This document shows positions 21,613 to 29,337 of a DNA stretch of 38,461 nt, in pieces (position 1 is the first letter of the stretch; the number at the start of each line of letters is the position of its first letter). Made by a program: the position numbers and the translations under genes. This DNA comes from Sphingomonadaceae bacterium (lineage in GTDB: Bacteria > Pseudomonadota > Alphaproteobacteria > Sphingomonadales > Sphingomonadaceae): assembly GCA_013001755.1 (NCBI GenBank), contig JABDLY010000055.1:1-38461 (forward strand), in the 5' to 3' direction. The notes below the pieces were generated by a model. The model saw only the letters and a list, made by a program, of their open reading frames with translations, made no database searches and was not told where the DNA came from.

Positions 21613-23055
21613 TCAGGCAGGCGGAAAAGCCTCGATCAGCGGGCCGATATGCTTCTCGTAATTGCGCCAGCGTCCGGAAGAGCTCTTATAGAGCGGCTGC
21701 CTGACTTGCCAGGCGCTCGCCGTGCGCACAGCGGTATCGGCCTTGTGCGGTTCCAGGCACGCATCCTCCCATTCGAGGCCGCAGAAATCGACGAGCGCGC
21801 GGATATGCGGTTCGGGATCGGCGACCAGCGCGTCGTAATCGAGCGTGTGGATGCTGTCCGGGTAGATTTCTCGCCAATGTGCCATCAGCCTCCGATAGTC
21901 GCGATACCAGTGGACGATTTGGCCGAGATCGATCGCGAAGGGCACGCCCGGCCCGAGGTTCGCGAAATACATGGCGAGACCATTATCGAGCGGATTGCGC
22001 GTCGTGTCGATGATTCGTGCGCCCGGGAACAGCCGCTTGATCAACCCGATATGGCGAAAATTATATGTCTGCTTATCGGTGACAAGATCGGCGCCGGGGC
22101 GAATCTTTTCCAGTTCGTCGAGATAATATCGGCGAAGCTCTTTGATCTTGCGATCGTCGGCGGCAGCGACATCGTCAGGATAGCGCGGGAAGCCCGTTTC
22201 GACGATCGCCAGGATCAGTTCGAGTTCGCCCCCCGTTGTGACCCGGCTGTGCCGCCCCAGAATTCGCTCGGTGAGGGTCGAGCCGGAGCGGAACATGCCG
22301 CAGATGAAGATCGGCCGTTCCGCTTCCGCGCCGCGCGGCTCGGGCGTCGAAAACGTCCTGATGATCTGCTTGGTAAATCGCGTTTCGAGCAAAGGATCAT
22401 AGGCGGCCTGCCCACGCTCCGCCTGGGCGGCTTGGTTGCCGGTGCGATAGGCGGCAAAGGCTTCGTCGTAATGGCCGGGAGAATCGAGAGCACGGCCCAG
22501 CGCGAAACCGATACCCGCCTTGTTGTCCAGCGAAACCCGCGAATCGGCGAGCAACTCCTGCATCCGTTTCAGCTTCGGGTGATCAGCGTCGTCAAAATCC
22601 GTCAGCTCGGCGAGGCGTGTCAGCGCAAGCGTATCGTCGGGATTTGCAGCCTGCGCCCTTTCGTAGGCCGCTTTGGCAGCTTCTTTGTCGCCGAGTTCCT
22701 CACAGGCCATGCCGAGATTGAGCAGCGCCGAAAAATAATCGGGCACGATCGCGAGCGCGGCGTCGAGCTCGGCCTTCGCTTCTTCGGGGTTGCTGAAGTG
22801 CTGGGCGCAAATAATAGCGCGGTTGAGGTGAATTTCCTCGGGCTTGTCGCCGCCGTGGTCGAGCGCTTGCTGGTAGGCGTCAAGCGCCTCGTCGAAGCGC
22901 CGGAGTTGACGCAGCGAATAGGCAAGGCGATGCCAGTGATTGCCCTTGTCCGGATCGATTGCGAGCAAACGCTCGAAGGCCTCCACCGCCTCTGAAAAGC
23001 GTCCGCTGTTGAAGTGGCCGAGCGCCGTGTTCTCCAAGTTTTCGACTTCACTCAT
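21613..23055 (-). CDS. TPR-repeat sulfotransferase
   Basis: This 480-residue cytoplasmic protein combines N-terminal tetratricopeptide repeats (about 8-205; for example ALGHFNSGRFSEAVEAFERL and ALLNLGMACEELGDKEAAKA) with a C-terminal sulfotransferase domain (Sulfotransfer_3 type) from about 248. The PAPS 5'-phosphosulfate-binding loop is GMFRSGSTL (253-261) and the 3'-phosphate-binding motif is around TTRNPLDN (351-358). PAPS-dependent enzymes of this build are common in sphingomonads, but their acceptors are mostly unknown. The gene is flanked in direct orientation by a full DUF1343 gene upstream (51-base gap) and a DUF1343 3' remnant that begins at its stop codon. Confidence 0.9.
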   Translation of the reverse strand: MSEVENLENTALGHFNSGRFSEAVEAFERLLAIDPDKGNHWHRLAYSLRQLRRFDEALDAYQQALDHGGDKPEEIHLNRAIICAQHFSNPEEAKAELDAALAIVPDYFSALLNLGMACEELGDKEAAKAAYERAQAANPDDTLALTRLAELTDFDDADHPKLKRMQELLADSRVSLDNKAGIGFALGRALDSPGHYDEAFAAYRTGNQAAQAERGQAAYDPLLETRFTKQIIRTFSTPEPRGAEAERPIFICGMFRSGSTLTERILGRHSRVTTGGELELILAIVETGFPRYPDDVAAADDRKIKELRRYYLDELEKIRPGADLVTDKQTYNFRHIGLIKRLFPGARIIDTTRNPLDNGLAMYFANLGPGVPFAIDLGQIVHWYRDYRRLMAHWREIYPDSIHTLDYDALVADPEPHIRALVDFCGLEWEDACLEPHKADTAVRTASAWQVRQPLYKSSSGRWRNYEKHIGPLIEAFPPA

Positions 23056-23106
23056 ATCGCGGCGCTATCTAGGTTGCGGCAGGGAAACTGTCTACCGATG
23101 CTCCGA

Positions 23107-24312
23107 TTAGTAGAGCAGATGCGCTTTTCGCTTTTCAAGCCACGCCGTTTCGTCGGCTGATGTCATGCGCTCCAAGTCTTTCACCTCGGCCTCACTGTCA
23201 TCGACCCACTCGCGCAATTGCGGACCGCCATTTATCACATCGATCGCCAGCACGTCCTTGGTGTATTCATATTTGAAATCCTTGCCGCGCCATAGCTCAT
23301 AGTCCGGATAAAGCCGCCGGATCGCCTTGAAAGCCAGCGCCTGCAACCGCCAGGGTTTAAACGCTTGGTGATCATAAGCGCGGCCTTCGGCATGGATATG
23401 GACTCCATTGCAGAGTTCGCCCGCATGTTTGTGGAAAGTCGGTTCGAACCAGATTTCACGCAATGTACAGCCCGTGAGCCATTCGGGCGCGACGCGCTCC
23501 ATTTCGTTCAACACCGCCCGCGCATCGATATCGGGTGCGCCGAAGATTTCGAGCGACCGCGTCGTCCCCCTGCCCTCGCTCAGCGTCGTGCCTTCGAGCA
23601 TTACAGTCCCGGCATAGGCGCGCGCCATCGAGAGGTTGGGCGCATTGGGACTGGGGTTGACCCAGATGCGCTCGCCCAACGGCCATCCGAAGCCCGGCGC
23701 GACCTCGGGTGCCCAGCCCTCCATTTCGATGACGCGATAATCGACATCGAGGCTGAGGTGATCGATAAACCAGTGGCCAAGCTCACCCATCGTCAGCCCA
23801 TGCCGCATCGGCAGCAGCCCCGCGCCAACAAAGCTCTCCCATTCTTCGTGCAGCGTCAGCCCCTCGACCGGGCGCCCCGCCGGATTGGGGCGATCGAGCA
23901 CCCAGACAGCTTTGCCATGCTCGGCGGCGGCTTCGAGGGTGTAGCGCAGCGTCGTGATGAAGGTGTAGATACGGCAGCCAAGATCCTGGAGATCGATCAG
24001 GATCGTGTCGAACGTCCCCATCGATTGCCCCGTCGGGCGGCGGACTTCGCCATAAAGGCTGAACACCGGGATATTGTGAACCGGATCGGTGAAGTCATCG
24101 GTTTCGACCATATTATCCTGCTTGTCGCCCTTGAGGCCGTGCTGCGGGCCGAAAGCTGCGGTCAAATTGACGCCCGCCGCGACCAGCGCGTCGAGACTAT
24201 GGCTGAGGTCCGTGGTGACGGAAGCCGGATGGGCGAGCAAGGCGACGCGCTGGCCTTCGAGCGGATTGCGCAAGTCGGCGTCTTCGAGGAGGCGATCGAT
24301 ACCGAATTTCAT
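23107..24312 (-). CDS. DUF1343 family protein, NamZ-like exo-beta-N-acetylmuramidase
   Basis: This 401-residue protein belongs to DUF1343 (PF07075), whose studied member NamZ of Bacillus (GH171) removes terminal N-acetylmuramic acid from peptidoglycan fragments. Conserved stretches are AFGPQHGLKGDKQDN, FSLYGEVRRPT, ILIDLQDLGCRIYTFITTL, VLDRPNPAG, WVNPSPNAPN, EGTTLSEGRGTTRSLE and the C-terminal LREWVDD. There is no signal peptide from the ATG at 24312, so it would act in the cytoplasm, which fits cell-wall recycling rather than secreted digestion; that is inference. The open frame extends 12 codons upstream, but MKFGIDRLLED is the natural start. A partial, broken paralogue lies 1.5 kb downstream. 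Confidence 0.88.
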   Translation of the reverse strand: MKFGIDRLLEDADLRNPLEGQRVALLAHPASVTTDLSHSLDALVAAGVNLTAAFGPQHGLKGDKQDNMVETDDFTDPVHNIPVFSLYGEVRRPTGQSMGTFDTILIDLQDLGCRIYTFITTLRYTLEAAAEHGKAVWVLDRPNPAGRPVEGLTLHEEWESFVGAGLLPMRHGLTMGELGHWFIDHLSLDVDYRVIEMEGWAPEVAPGFGWPLGERIWVNPSPNAPNLSMARAYAGTVMLEGTTLSEGRGTTRSLEIFGAPDIDARAVLNEMERVAPEWLTGCTLREIWFEPTFHKHAGELCNGVHIHAEGRAYDHQAFKPWRLQALAFKAIRRLYPDYELWRGKDFKYEYTKDVLAIDVINGGPQLREWVDDSEAEVKDLERMTSADETAWLEKRKAHLLY

Positions 24313-24342
24313 GGAAATTGCGTTAGCCGCCTTCGACCATCT

Positions 24343-24431
24343 CGTCACCCCGGCGCAGGCTGGGGTCTATCCCAACTACACAATCGCAAGACCGACATCT
24401 GGGATAGATGTCAGCCTTCGCTGGCATGACG
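24343..24431. repeat. Second, diverged copy of the REP-like hairpin pair
   Basis: ACCCCGGC-GCAG-GCTGGGGT (24347-24366) and ATGTCAGC-CTTC-GCTGGCAT (24408-24427) form two hairpins, each with one G-T type wobble, in the same outer CGTCA/TGACG setting as the copy at 17367-17447. An additional short inverted pair, GTCTATCCC and GGGATAGAT, joins them. It occupies most of the gap between the DUF1343 and DOMON-like genes. Confidence 0.7.
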
Positions 24432-24444
24432 GATAAGTTAGATT

Positions 24445-25005
24445 TTATGATGCGTCAGGCGCAGGAAGTTCGAGAGTAAAGCTATCAGGATGGTGGAAAT
24501 CGGGTTTATCCGTCGGATGGGAGAGTGCCCAATAGGACTTGTTTCCATTTCGCTCCTCGATAACGGCCGCAAGACCCAGTTCCCAGTTCATGTCGCGATA
24601 TGTTCGGGGCAGTTGCAGCAACGCATGAAGCTCCGCGTGCCGTTCCCTGACCCGCCAATTGGCTTGGATCAGACGTATATCGTCAACCCGCCGCATGCCC
24701 TCCCGATAGTCATAGAAAGCGTAAGCGGCCCAATCGCCCGACGTTGCAAAGTTGGTCTCAAGATAACACGGTTCCCCCACAGCCCGCCCGAATGCTTCGA
24801 AACAGCTATGCTTCCAGAGATCGTCGGATCGCTTCCAATTTTCGTGCCCGCTTCGATTGTCTCCCGGCCACCTTACTCTTTCCATACCCCCCGCTGCGAG
24901 GAAGCTTATAGCGATATGGTCGGGATCGCGTCGCGCGACATTTGCGCATAACGAAATCAACGCGTCCTGCGGAGTTTTTGGATGGGTTTCGAGCCAGATT
25001 TTCAT
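24445..25005 (-). CDS. DOMON-like domain protein
   Basis: This 186-residue soluble protein has a predicted beta-sandwich pattern like the DOMON-like proteins of sphingomonads and cyanobacteria. Visible features are DDLWKHSCFEAFGRAVGEPCYLETNF (about 61-86), SGDWAAYAFYDYREGMR (about 88-104), and a C-terminal WALSHPTDKPDFHHPDSF. The DLW-x-x-CFEAF and NFA-x-SGDWAAY motifs are those of that family; related DOMON domains elsewhere bind haem or sugars. No signal peptide is visible, so it is probably cytoplasmic. It is divergent from tyrS with a 51-base gap and lies upstream of the NamZ-like gene on the same strand. Function unknown. Confidence 0.7.
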   Translation of the reverse strand: MKIWLETHPKTPQDALISLCANVARRDPDHIAISFLAAGGMERVRWPGDNRSGHENWKRSDDLWKHSCFEAFGRAVGEPCYLETNFATSGDWAAYAFYDYREGMRRVDDIRLIQANWRVRERHAELHALLQLPRTYRDMNWELGLAAVIEERNGNKSYWALSHPTDKPDFHHPDSFTLELPAPDAS

Positions 25006-25056
25006 AGATTGCTCATCTAGCCGCTATCATTCGCCCATGCTAACCGCGCGCGCAGC

Positions 25057-26286
25057 ATGACCGAATATAAATCCGATCTCCTCCGCCTCCTAAACGAACG
25101 CGGCCATATCCACCAGTTGACCGATGCCGAGGGGCTCGATGCGCTGGCACAGCGCGAGGTGGTGACCGGCTATGTCGGTTTCGATCCCACTGCGCCGTCG
25201 CTCCATATCGGCAACCTCGCCTCGATTATGCTGCTCCGCCGCGTCCAGCAGGCGGGACATCGGCCGATCGTGATCATGGGCGGCGGGACGGCGAAGATCG
25301 GCGATCCTTCGGGTAAGGACGATGTCCGCAAGCTGCTGACCAACGAGGTTCTCGACGCGAACATCGCTTCGATTCACGATAGCTTCGCGAAAATCCTGCG
25401 CTTAGACGACAGCGAAACCGGCGCCACGCTGATCAACAATGACGAGTGGCTTTCTGAGCTCGGCTATATCGAGCTGCTGCGGGATATCGGCAAGCATTTC
25501 ACGATCAACCGGATGCTGGCCTTCGATTCGGTCAAGCTGCGGCTCGACCGCGAGCAGCCGCTGACCTTCCTCGAATTCAATTACATGATCCTCCAGGCCT
25601 ACGACTTCCTTAAGCTGTCGCGCGATCATGGCTGTTTGTTGCAGCTCGGCGGATCGGATCAATGGGGCAATATCGTCAACGGCATCGAGCTTGCCCGGCG
25701 GCTCGATGGTCGCGAGCTCTACGGCGTCACCGCGCCGCTGATCACGACCGCCGATGGCAAGAAGATGGGCAAATCGGTCTCGGGCGCGGTCTGGCTCAAC
25801 GAGGAACAGCTGCCCGCCTATGATTTCTGGCAATTTTGGCGCAACACCGACGACCGCGACGTCGGTCGCTTCCTGCGACTGTTCACCGATGTCCCGCTCG
25901 ACGAGATTGTGCGGCTAGAAGCGCTCGAAGGCGCAGAGATCAACGAGGCGAAGAAGCTGCTGGCGGATGAGATTACAGCAGTATGTCGCGACGAGGAAGC
26001 TGCACGAGACGCCGCCGAGACAGCGCACAAGACGTTCGAGCAGGGCGCGACCGGGGACGACCTGCCGAGTGCAACTGTGGCTTCTGGCGAAATCGGCCTG
26101 CTCGATGCGATGGTCGAGCTGGGGCTGGTGGCGTCGAAGGGCGAGGCCAAACGGCTGGTCAAGGGCGGCGGTGCGCGGATCGACGGCGAACAGGTCGGCG
26201 ATATCGGAGCGATGGTGGCAGTCGGCGACGCTCCCGTGCGGATTTCGGCGGGCAAGAAGAAGCACGGAGTGCTCGTCCGGGGCTAG
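25057..26286 (+). CDS. tyrS: Tyrosyl-tRNA synthetase
   Basis: TyrRS charges tRNA-Tyr. The protein has 409 residues. The class I signature HIGN (50-53, for HIGH) sits in FDPTAPSLHIGNLASIM, and the second signature is KMGKS (236-240), with Gly in place of the first Ser of KMSKS, as is usual in bacterial TyrRS. QLGGSDQWGNI precedes it. The C-terminal S4-like RNA-binding domain is at about 345-409 (ASKGEAKRLVKGGGARIDGE). The start MTEYKSDLLRLLNERG at 25057 is standard. The ribosome site is poor, and the region before it is shared with the divergent DOMON-like gene. Confidence 0.97.
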   Translation: MTEYKSDLLRLLNERGHIHQLTDAEGLDALAQREVVTGYVGFDPTAPSLHIGNLASIMLLRRVQQAGHRPIVIMGGGTAKIGDPSGKDDVRKLLTNEVLDANIASIHDSFAKILRLDDSETGATLINNDEWLSELGYIELLRDIGKHFTINRMLAFDSVKLRLDREQPLTFLEFNYMILQAYDFLKLSRDHGCLLQLGGSDQWGNIVNGIELARRLDGRELYGVTAPLITTADGKKMGKSVSGAVWLNEEQLPAYDFWQFWRNTDDRDVGRFLRLFTDVPLDEIVRLEALEGAEINEAKKLLADEITAVCRDEEAARDAAETAHKTFEQGATGDDLPSATVASGEIGLLDAMVELGLVASKGEAKRLVKGGGARIDGEQVGDIGAMVAVGDAPVRISAGKKKHGVLVRG

Positions 26287-26606
26287 TGGGCACAAAGCCT
26301 TGTCCTGTGCAGGAAATAGACCGAAGCGATACCGCGATAAGCGCCCGTCGCGGCGAAGGCAGCCTCGCTATGCCGAGCGACCGGATAAGCTGCTATCGCA
26401 CCGAACCCTGGGTCAGCCCGCGCTCATTCGCCATTAACCAGCCTGTCATCGGCTCGCTTCGCCGTTGGTAAGCCTGAACGCCGTATTTGTCCCGAAATCT
26501 TGGAAAACTCTTAGGGTGAACAGTACTTTAAGCAGTTCGATTGTCCAACGCTTAAACGTTAACGAGCACTATGCGCAGGCTAAAGCCAGCAGTGGGAGTT
26601 AATACC
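26287..26606. other. 320-base intergenic region before the PilZ gene
   Basis: No gene or RNA is recognised. The 3' half is AT-richer than its surroundings and contains GCTTAAACGTTAACGAGC at about 26550-26567, a cluster of TTAA and GTTAAC palindromes. The spacing does not match a CtrA site (TTAA-N7-TTAA). The open frames that cross the first half are continuations of frames shadowing tyrS. The PilZ promoter is probably in the last 100 bases. Confidence 0.4.
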
Positions 26607-26945
26607 ATGGGAGCGCAGCCCCTCGCCCAACATCTCTTCGACGTCGAAAAGCGGCGCGCGGAACGTGATGCAGTGTCTATCAAGGCCGAATTGCACGAAT
26701 CGGGCCAGGACGGCCATGAAGTGCTGATCGGCAATCTTTCGCCCTTCGGCTTTATGGCGATCTCGCCCGAAAGCTATCGTGAAGGTACGCTGGTCCGGCT
26801 CGAACTGCCGATGATCGGCGCGGTCAATGCGAAGATCGTCTGGTCGCTCAGCGATCGGATCGGTGCAGAATTTATCCGCCCGTTCGATGCCCGCGGCTAT
26901 CGCGAACTTCTCGATTCAACGCCGCGGCAGGCTGTCAACGACTAG
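26607..26945 (+). CDS. PilZ-domain protein, likely cyclic di-GMP receptor
   Basis: This 112-residue single-domain PilZ protein has both c-di-GMP-binding motifs: RxxxR as RRAER at about residues 17-21 (EKRRAERDAVSIKAEL) and N-x-S-x-x-G as NLSPFG at about 43-48. The rest of the beta-barrel is visible (VRLELPMIGAVNAKIVWSLSDRIGAEFIRP). The ATG at 26607 is chosen over 26571 because GGGAG at 26594-26598 sits eight bases before it. It ends tail to tail with recG, the two stop codons sharing the bases CTAG at 26942-26945. Its output target is unknown; an EAL-domain protein that could lower c-di-GMP lies 7 kb away. Confidence 0.9.
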   Translation: MGAQPLAQHLFDVEKRRAERDAVSIKAELHESGQDGHEVLIGNLSPFGFMAISPESYREGTLVRLELPMIGAVNAKIVWSLSDRIGAEFIRPFDARGYRELLDSTPRQAVND

Positions 26946-29002
26946 CCCGAACGTAGCAAAGGCACAGCGGTATCGCGCTTGAACAGATAAAGTGCGATCC
27001 GCGCTGCCTCGCCGCGCGGACTATCGAGTCCGCCTTCGCGTTCGATCAGCAGCCGCGCATCGTCATTCGCCATCGGGGCAAGTTCCGCGACCAATTCGGG
27101 CGTCGCAAGCCGGAAGCCGACATCGCCCGACTGGCGCGTACCCAAAATCTCACCAGCGCCGCGTAACCGCAAATCCTCTTCTGCGATCCGGAAGCCGTCA
27201 TTGGTCTCGCGCATCAGCGCGAGACGCGCCCGCGCAGTTTCGGTCAGCGCCTCGCCGCGCAGCAACAGGCAGACCGATTTTGCGTCGCCGCGACCGACGC
27301 GGCCGCGGAGCTGGTGGAGCTGCGCAAGGCCGAAACGGTCAGCGCCTTCGACCACCATCAGCGTTGCGTTGGGGACATCGACACCGACTTCGATCACCGT
27401 CGTCGCCACGAGTACGGCTATCTGGCCGCGCTGGAAGGCGTCCATCACCGCGTCCTTTTCCGGCCCCTTCATCCGTCCATGGACAAGGCCGATGCGTTCA
27501 TCGCCGAAGCGCATTTTAAGCTCGCGCGCGCGTTCCTCAGCCGCTGCCTGGTCGATGGCCTCGCTCTCTTCAACGAGCGGACAGACCCAATAGGCCTGTC
27601 CATCGCTCGCAATATGCCGCCCCAATCCATCGACGACATCGGCAAGCCGAGCGCCCGAAATGACGCGCGTCTCTATCGGCTCGCGGCCTGGCGGCATTTC
27701 ATCGAGCCGCGACACATCCATCTCGCCATAATGGGTCAGCGTCAACGTGCGCGGGATCGGCGTCGCCGTCATCACCAGCAGATGCGGTGTCCGCTCGGCC
27801 TTTTGCGTCAGCATCATCCGCTGCGCGACACCAAAGCGATGTTGTTCGTCGACGACGGCGAGCGCGAGCTTCTTGTAGCGCACGGCCTCCTGGAAAATCG
27901 CATGCGTTCCGATCAATATGTCGATCGAACCATCGGCCAACCCCATCAAGGTGGACTCGCGTATCTTTCCCTTGTCGCGCCCGGTCAGCACCGCGATGTT
28001 GACCGGCAGACCCGCGAGCATCGCCGTCACTGTATCGAAATGCTGGCGCGCGAGGATTTCGGTCGGCGCGAGCAACGCTCCCTGCCCGCCCGCCTCGACC
28101 GCCATAAGCAGCGCCATCACCGCAACCAACGTCTTGCCCGAACCGACATCGCCCTGGAGCAGCCGCAACATCGGCTGTTCCTGCCGTACATCGGCTTCGA
28201 TCTCCGACACGGTCCGGCTCTGCGCGCCGGTTGGCGCATAGGGTAGCTGCAATGCGTCGCGCAGCTTGGGTTCGCCGAGCAGCGCTTCGCCTTTCCTGCT
28301 GCGCGACGATTGCCGAACGAGCGCCAGCGCCAACTGGTTGGCGAATATCTCGTCGTAGGCGAGGCGGCGGCGCGCGCCTTCGTTCGCCGGGTCGGCATGG
28401 ATTGCTTCGAGTGCGGCACGCCATGCCGGCCAGGTCTCGCGTTCGACCAGGCTCGGCTCGATCCATTCGGGCAGATCGACCAATCGCTCGCTCGCCTGCT
28501 CGATCAGCTGGCGCAGGCGGTTATTGGTGAGGCCATCGGACAGCGCATAGACGGGTTCACGCACCGGGATCGTACCGATCTTATCGGGCTCGAGTACGGT
28601 ATCGGGATGGACGATCTGGAGCTCCTGTCCATACATCTCCATCCGCCCCGAAATCGCCTTGGGCTCACCGAGCGGCAGCTGCTTGCGCGCCCAGCCCGGA
28701 TTGTTGAAATAGACAAGACTGAGATAATTGCCCGCCGCGTCGGTCGTCTGGACACGCAGCGGACTGCGCGGGCCACCGGCCTTATAGTCGACCGGCGTCA
28801 CGATCACCGCCACGACGCGCCCGGCATCTTCCATATCGAGCGTTTCGACGCGTTTGCGATCGATCCAGCCGGACGGCAGGTGGAACAGCAGATCGATGAT
28901 CTGCTCGAGCTTCAACCGGCCAAGCGGTTTGGCCAGAGCCTTGCCGACGCCCTTGAGCAGCTGAATTTCGGCAAACAGCGGATTGAGAATCTCCGGGCGC
29001 AT
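26942..29002 (-). CDS. recG: ATP-dependent DNA helicase RecG
   Basis: RecG regresses stalled replication forks and processes Holliday junctions and R-loops. The protein is 686 residues. The N-terminal wedge (OB-fold) domain occupies about 50-150, followed by the helicase core with Walker A GDVGSGKT (284-291), motif II DEQH (385-388), TATPIPRTL (motif III), and the motif V-VI region ATTVIEVGVDVPNA and QLHQLRGRVGRG. The C-terminal TRG motif region with RLRGAGEILGTRQSG is intact. The start MRPEILNPLFAEIQLLKGVG is canonical. It is divergent from sdhE-mfd and converges on the PilZ gene. Confidence 0.98.
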   Translation of the reverse strand: MRPEILNPLFAEIQLLKGVGKALAKPLGRLKLEQIIDLLFHLPSGWIDRKRVETLDMEDAGRVVAVIVTPVDYKAGGPRSPLRVQTTDAAGNYLSLVYFNNPGWARKQLPLGEPKAISGRMEMYGQELQIVHPDTVLEPDKIGTIPVREPVYALSDGLTNNRLRQLIEQASERLVDLPEWIEPSLVERETWPAWRAALEAIHADPANEGARRRLAYDEIFANQLALALVRQSSRSRKGEALLGEPKLRDALQLPYAPTGAQSRTVSEIEADVRQEQPMLRLLQGDVGSGKTLVAVMALLMAVEAGGQGALLAPTEILARQHFDTVTAMLAGLPVNIAVLTGRDKGKIRESTLMGLADGSIDILIGTHAIFQEAVRYKKLALAVVDEQHRFGVAQRMMLTQKAERTPHLLVMTATPIPRTLTLTHYGEMDVSRLDEMPPGREPIETRVISGARLADVVDGLGRHIASDGQAYWVCPLVEESEAIDQAAAEERARELKMRFGDERIGLVHGRMKGPEKDAVMDAFQRGQIAVLVATTVIEVGVDVPNATLMVVEGADRFGLAQLHQLRGRVGRGDAKSVCLLLRGEALTETARARLALMRETNDGFRIAEEDLRLRGAGEILGTRQSGDVGFRLATPELVAELAPMANDDARLLIEREGGLDSPRGEAARIALYLFKRDTAVPLLRSG

Positions 29003-29022
29003 GGCTAGATGCCTACACCCAA

Positions 29023-29059
29023 GCCGACAGGCCCGAAAGCGCCCGTCGGCCTTTTGCTG
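29023..29059 (+). promoter_or_regulatory. Hairpin with T-tract in the leader of sdhE-mfd
   Basis: GCCGAC (29023-29028) pairs with GTCGGC (29045-29050), with a weaker inner GGC/GCC pairing, and is followed by CTTTTGCTGTT. It lies 20 bases before the sdhE ATG, whose ribosome site TTGGAG is at 29059-29064. Read on the plus strand it resembles a weak terminator inside the leader. Only a promoter within the recG 5' end could transcribe it, so it may also be without function. Confidence 0.3.
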
Positions 29060-29070
29060 TTGGAGTCGTC

Positions 29071-29337
29071 ATGGACCGCGAAACCCGTCTCAAGCGCCTG
29101 TACTTCCGTGCCTGGCACCGCGGCACCAAGGAAGCCGATATGTTGATCGGCGGCTTTTTCGATACATATTCAGCGAGTTGGGGCGATGACGAGATCGACT
29201 GGTTCGAAGCGCTGCTCGATGTCGACGATGTTTCGATCATGGCTTGGGCGATCGGCACCGAGACACCGCCCGAAGCATTCACCGGCGCGATGATGCAGCA
29301 AATGCAGAAGCTCGATTACATTGCGGTACCCAAGTGA
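29071..29337 (+). CDS. sdhE: SdhE, succinate dehydrogenase flavinylation factor
   Basis: SdhE (DUF339, YgfY; mitochondrial SDH5) helps attach FAD covalently to SdhA and related flavoproteins. The protein is 88 residues. The diagnostic RGxxE motif is present as RGTKE (17-21) within FRAWHRGTKEADMLIGGF. The family WF-x-x-LL-D-x-x-D pattern follows (IDWFEALLDVDDVSIMAW). The ATG at 29071 has TTGGAG seven bases upstream. Its TGA stop overlaps the GTG start of mfd (GTGA at 29334-29337), so the two are translationally coupled; no metabolic link between the two products is known. Confidence 0.94.
   Translation: MDRETRLKRLYFRAWHRGTKEADMLIGGFFDTYSASWGDDEIDWFEALLDVDDVSIMAWAIGTETPPEAFTGAMMQQMQKLDYIAVPK

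Noticed and set aside
26550-26567. TTAA-rich palindromes before the PilZ gene as a CtrA site
   Set aside because: The spacing is TTAA-N3-TTAA and TTAA-N20-TTAA, not the seven bases required for CtrA.
27314-28246. A 310-codon plus-strand frame within recG
   Set aside because: It is antisense to the conserved RecG helicase core and has no recognisable domain or ribosome site.
29244-29333. Upstream extension of mfd
   Set aside because: It overlaps sdhE in another frame; the GTG at 29334 overlapping the sdhE stop gives the normal Mfd N-terminus.
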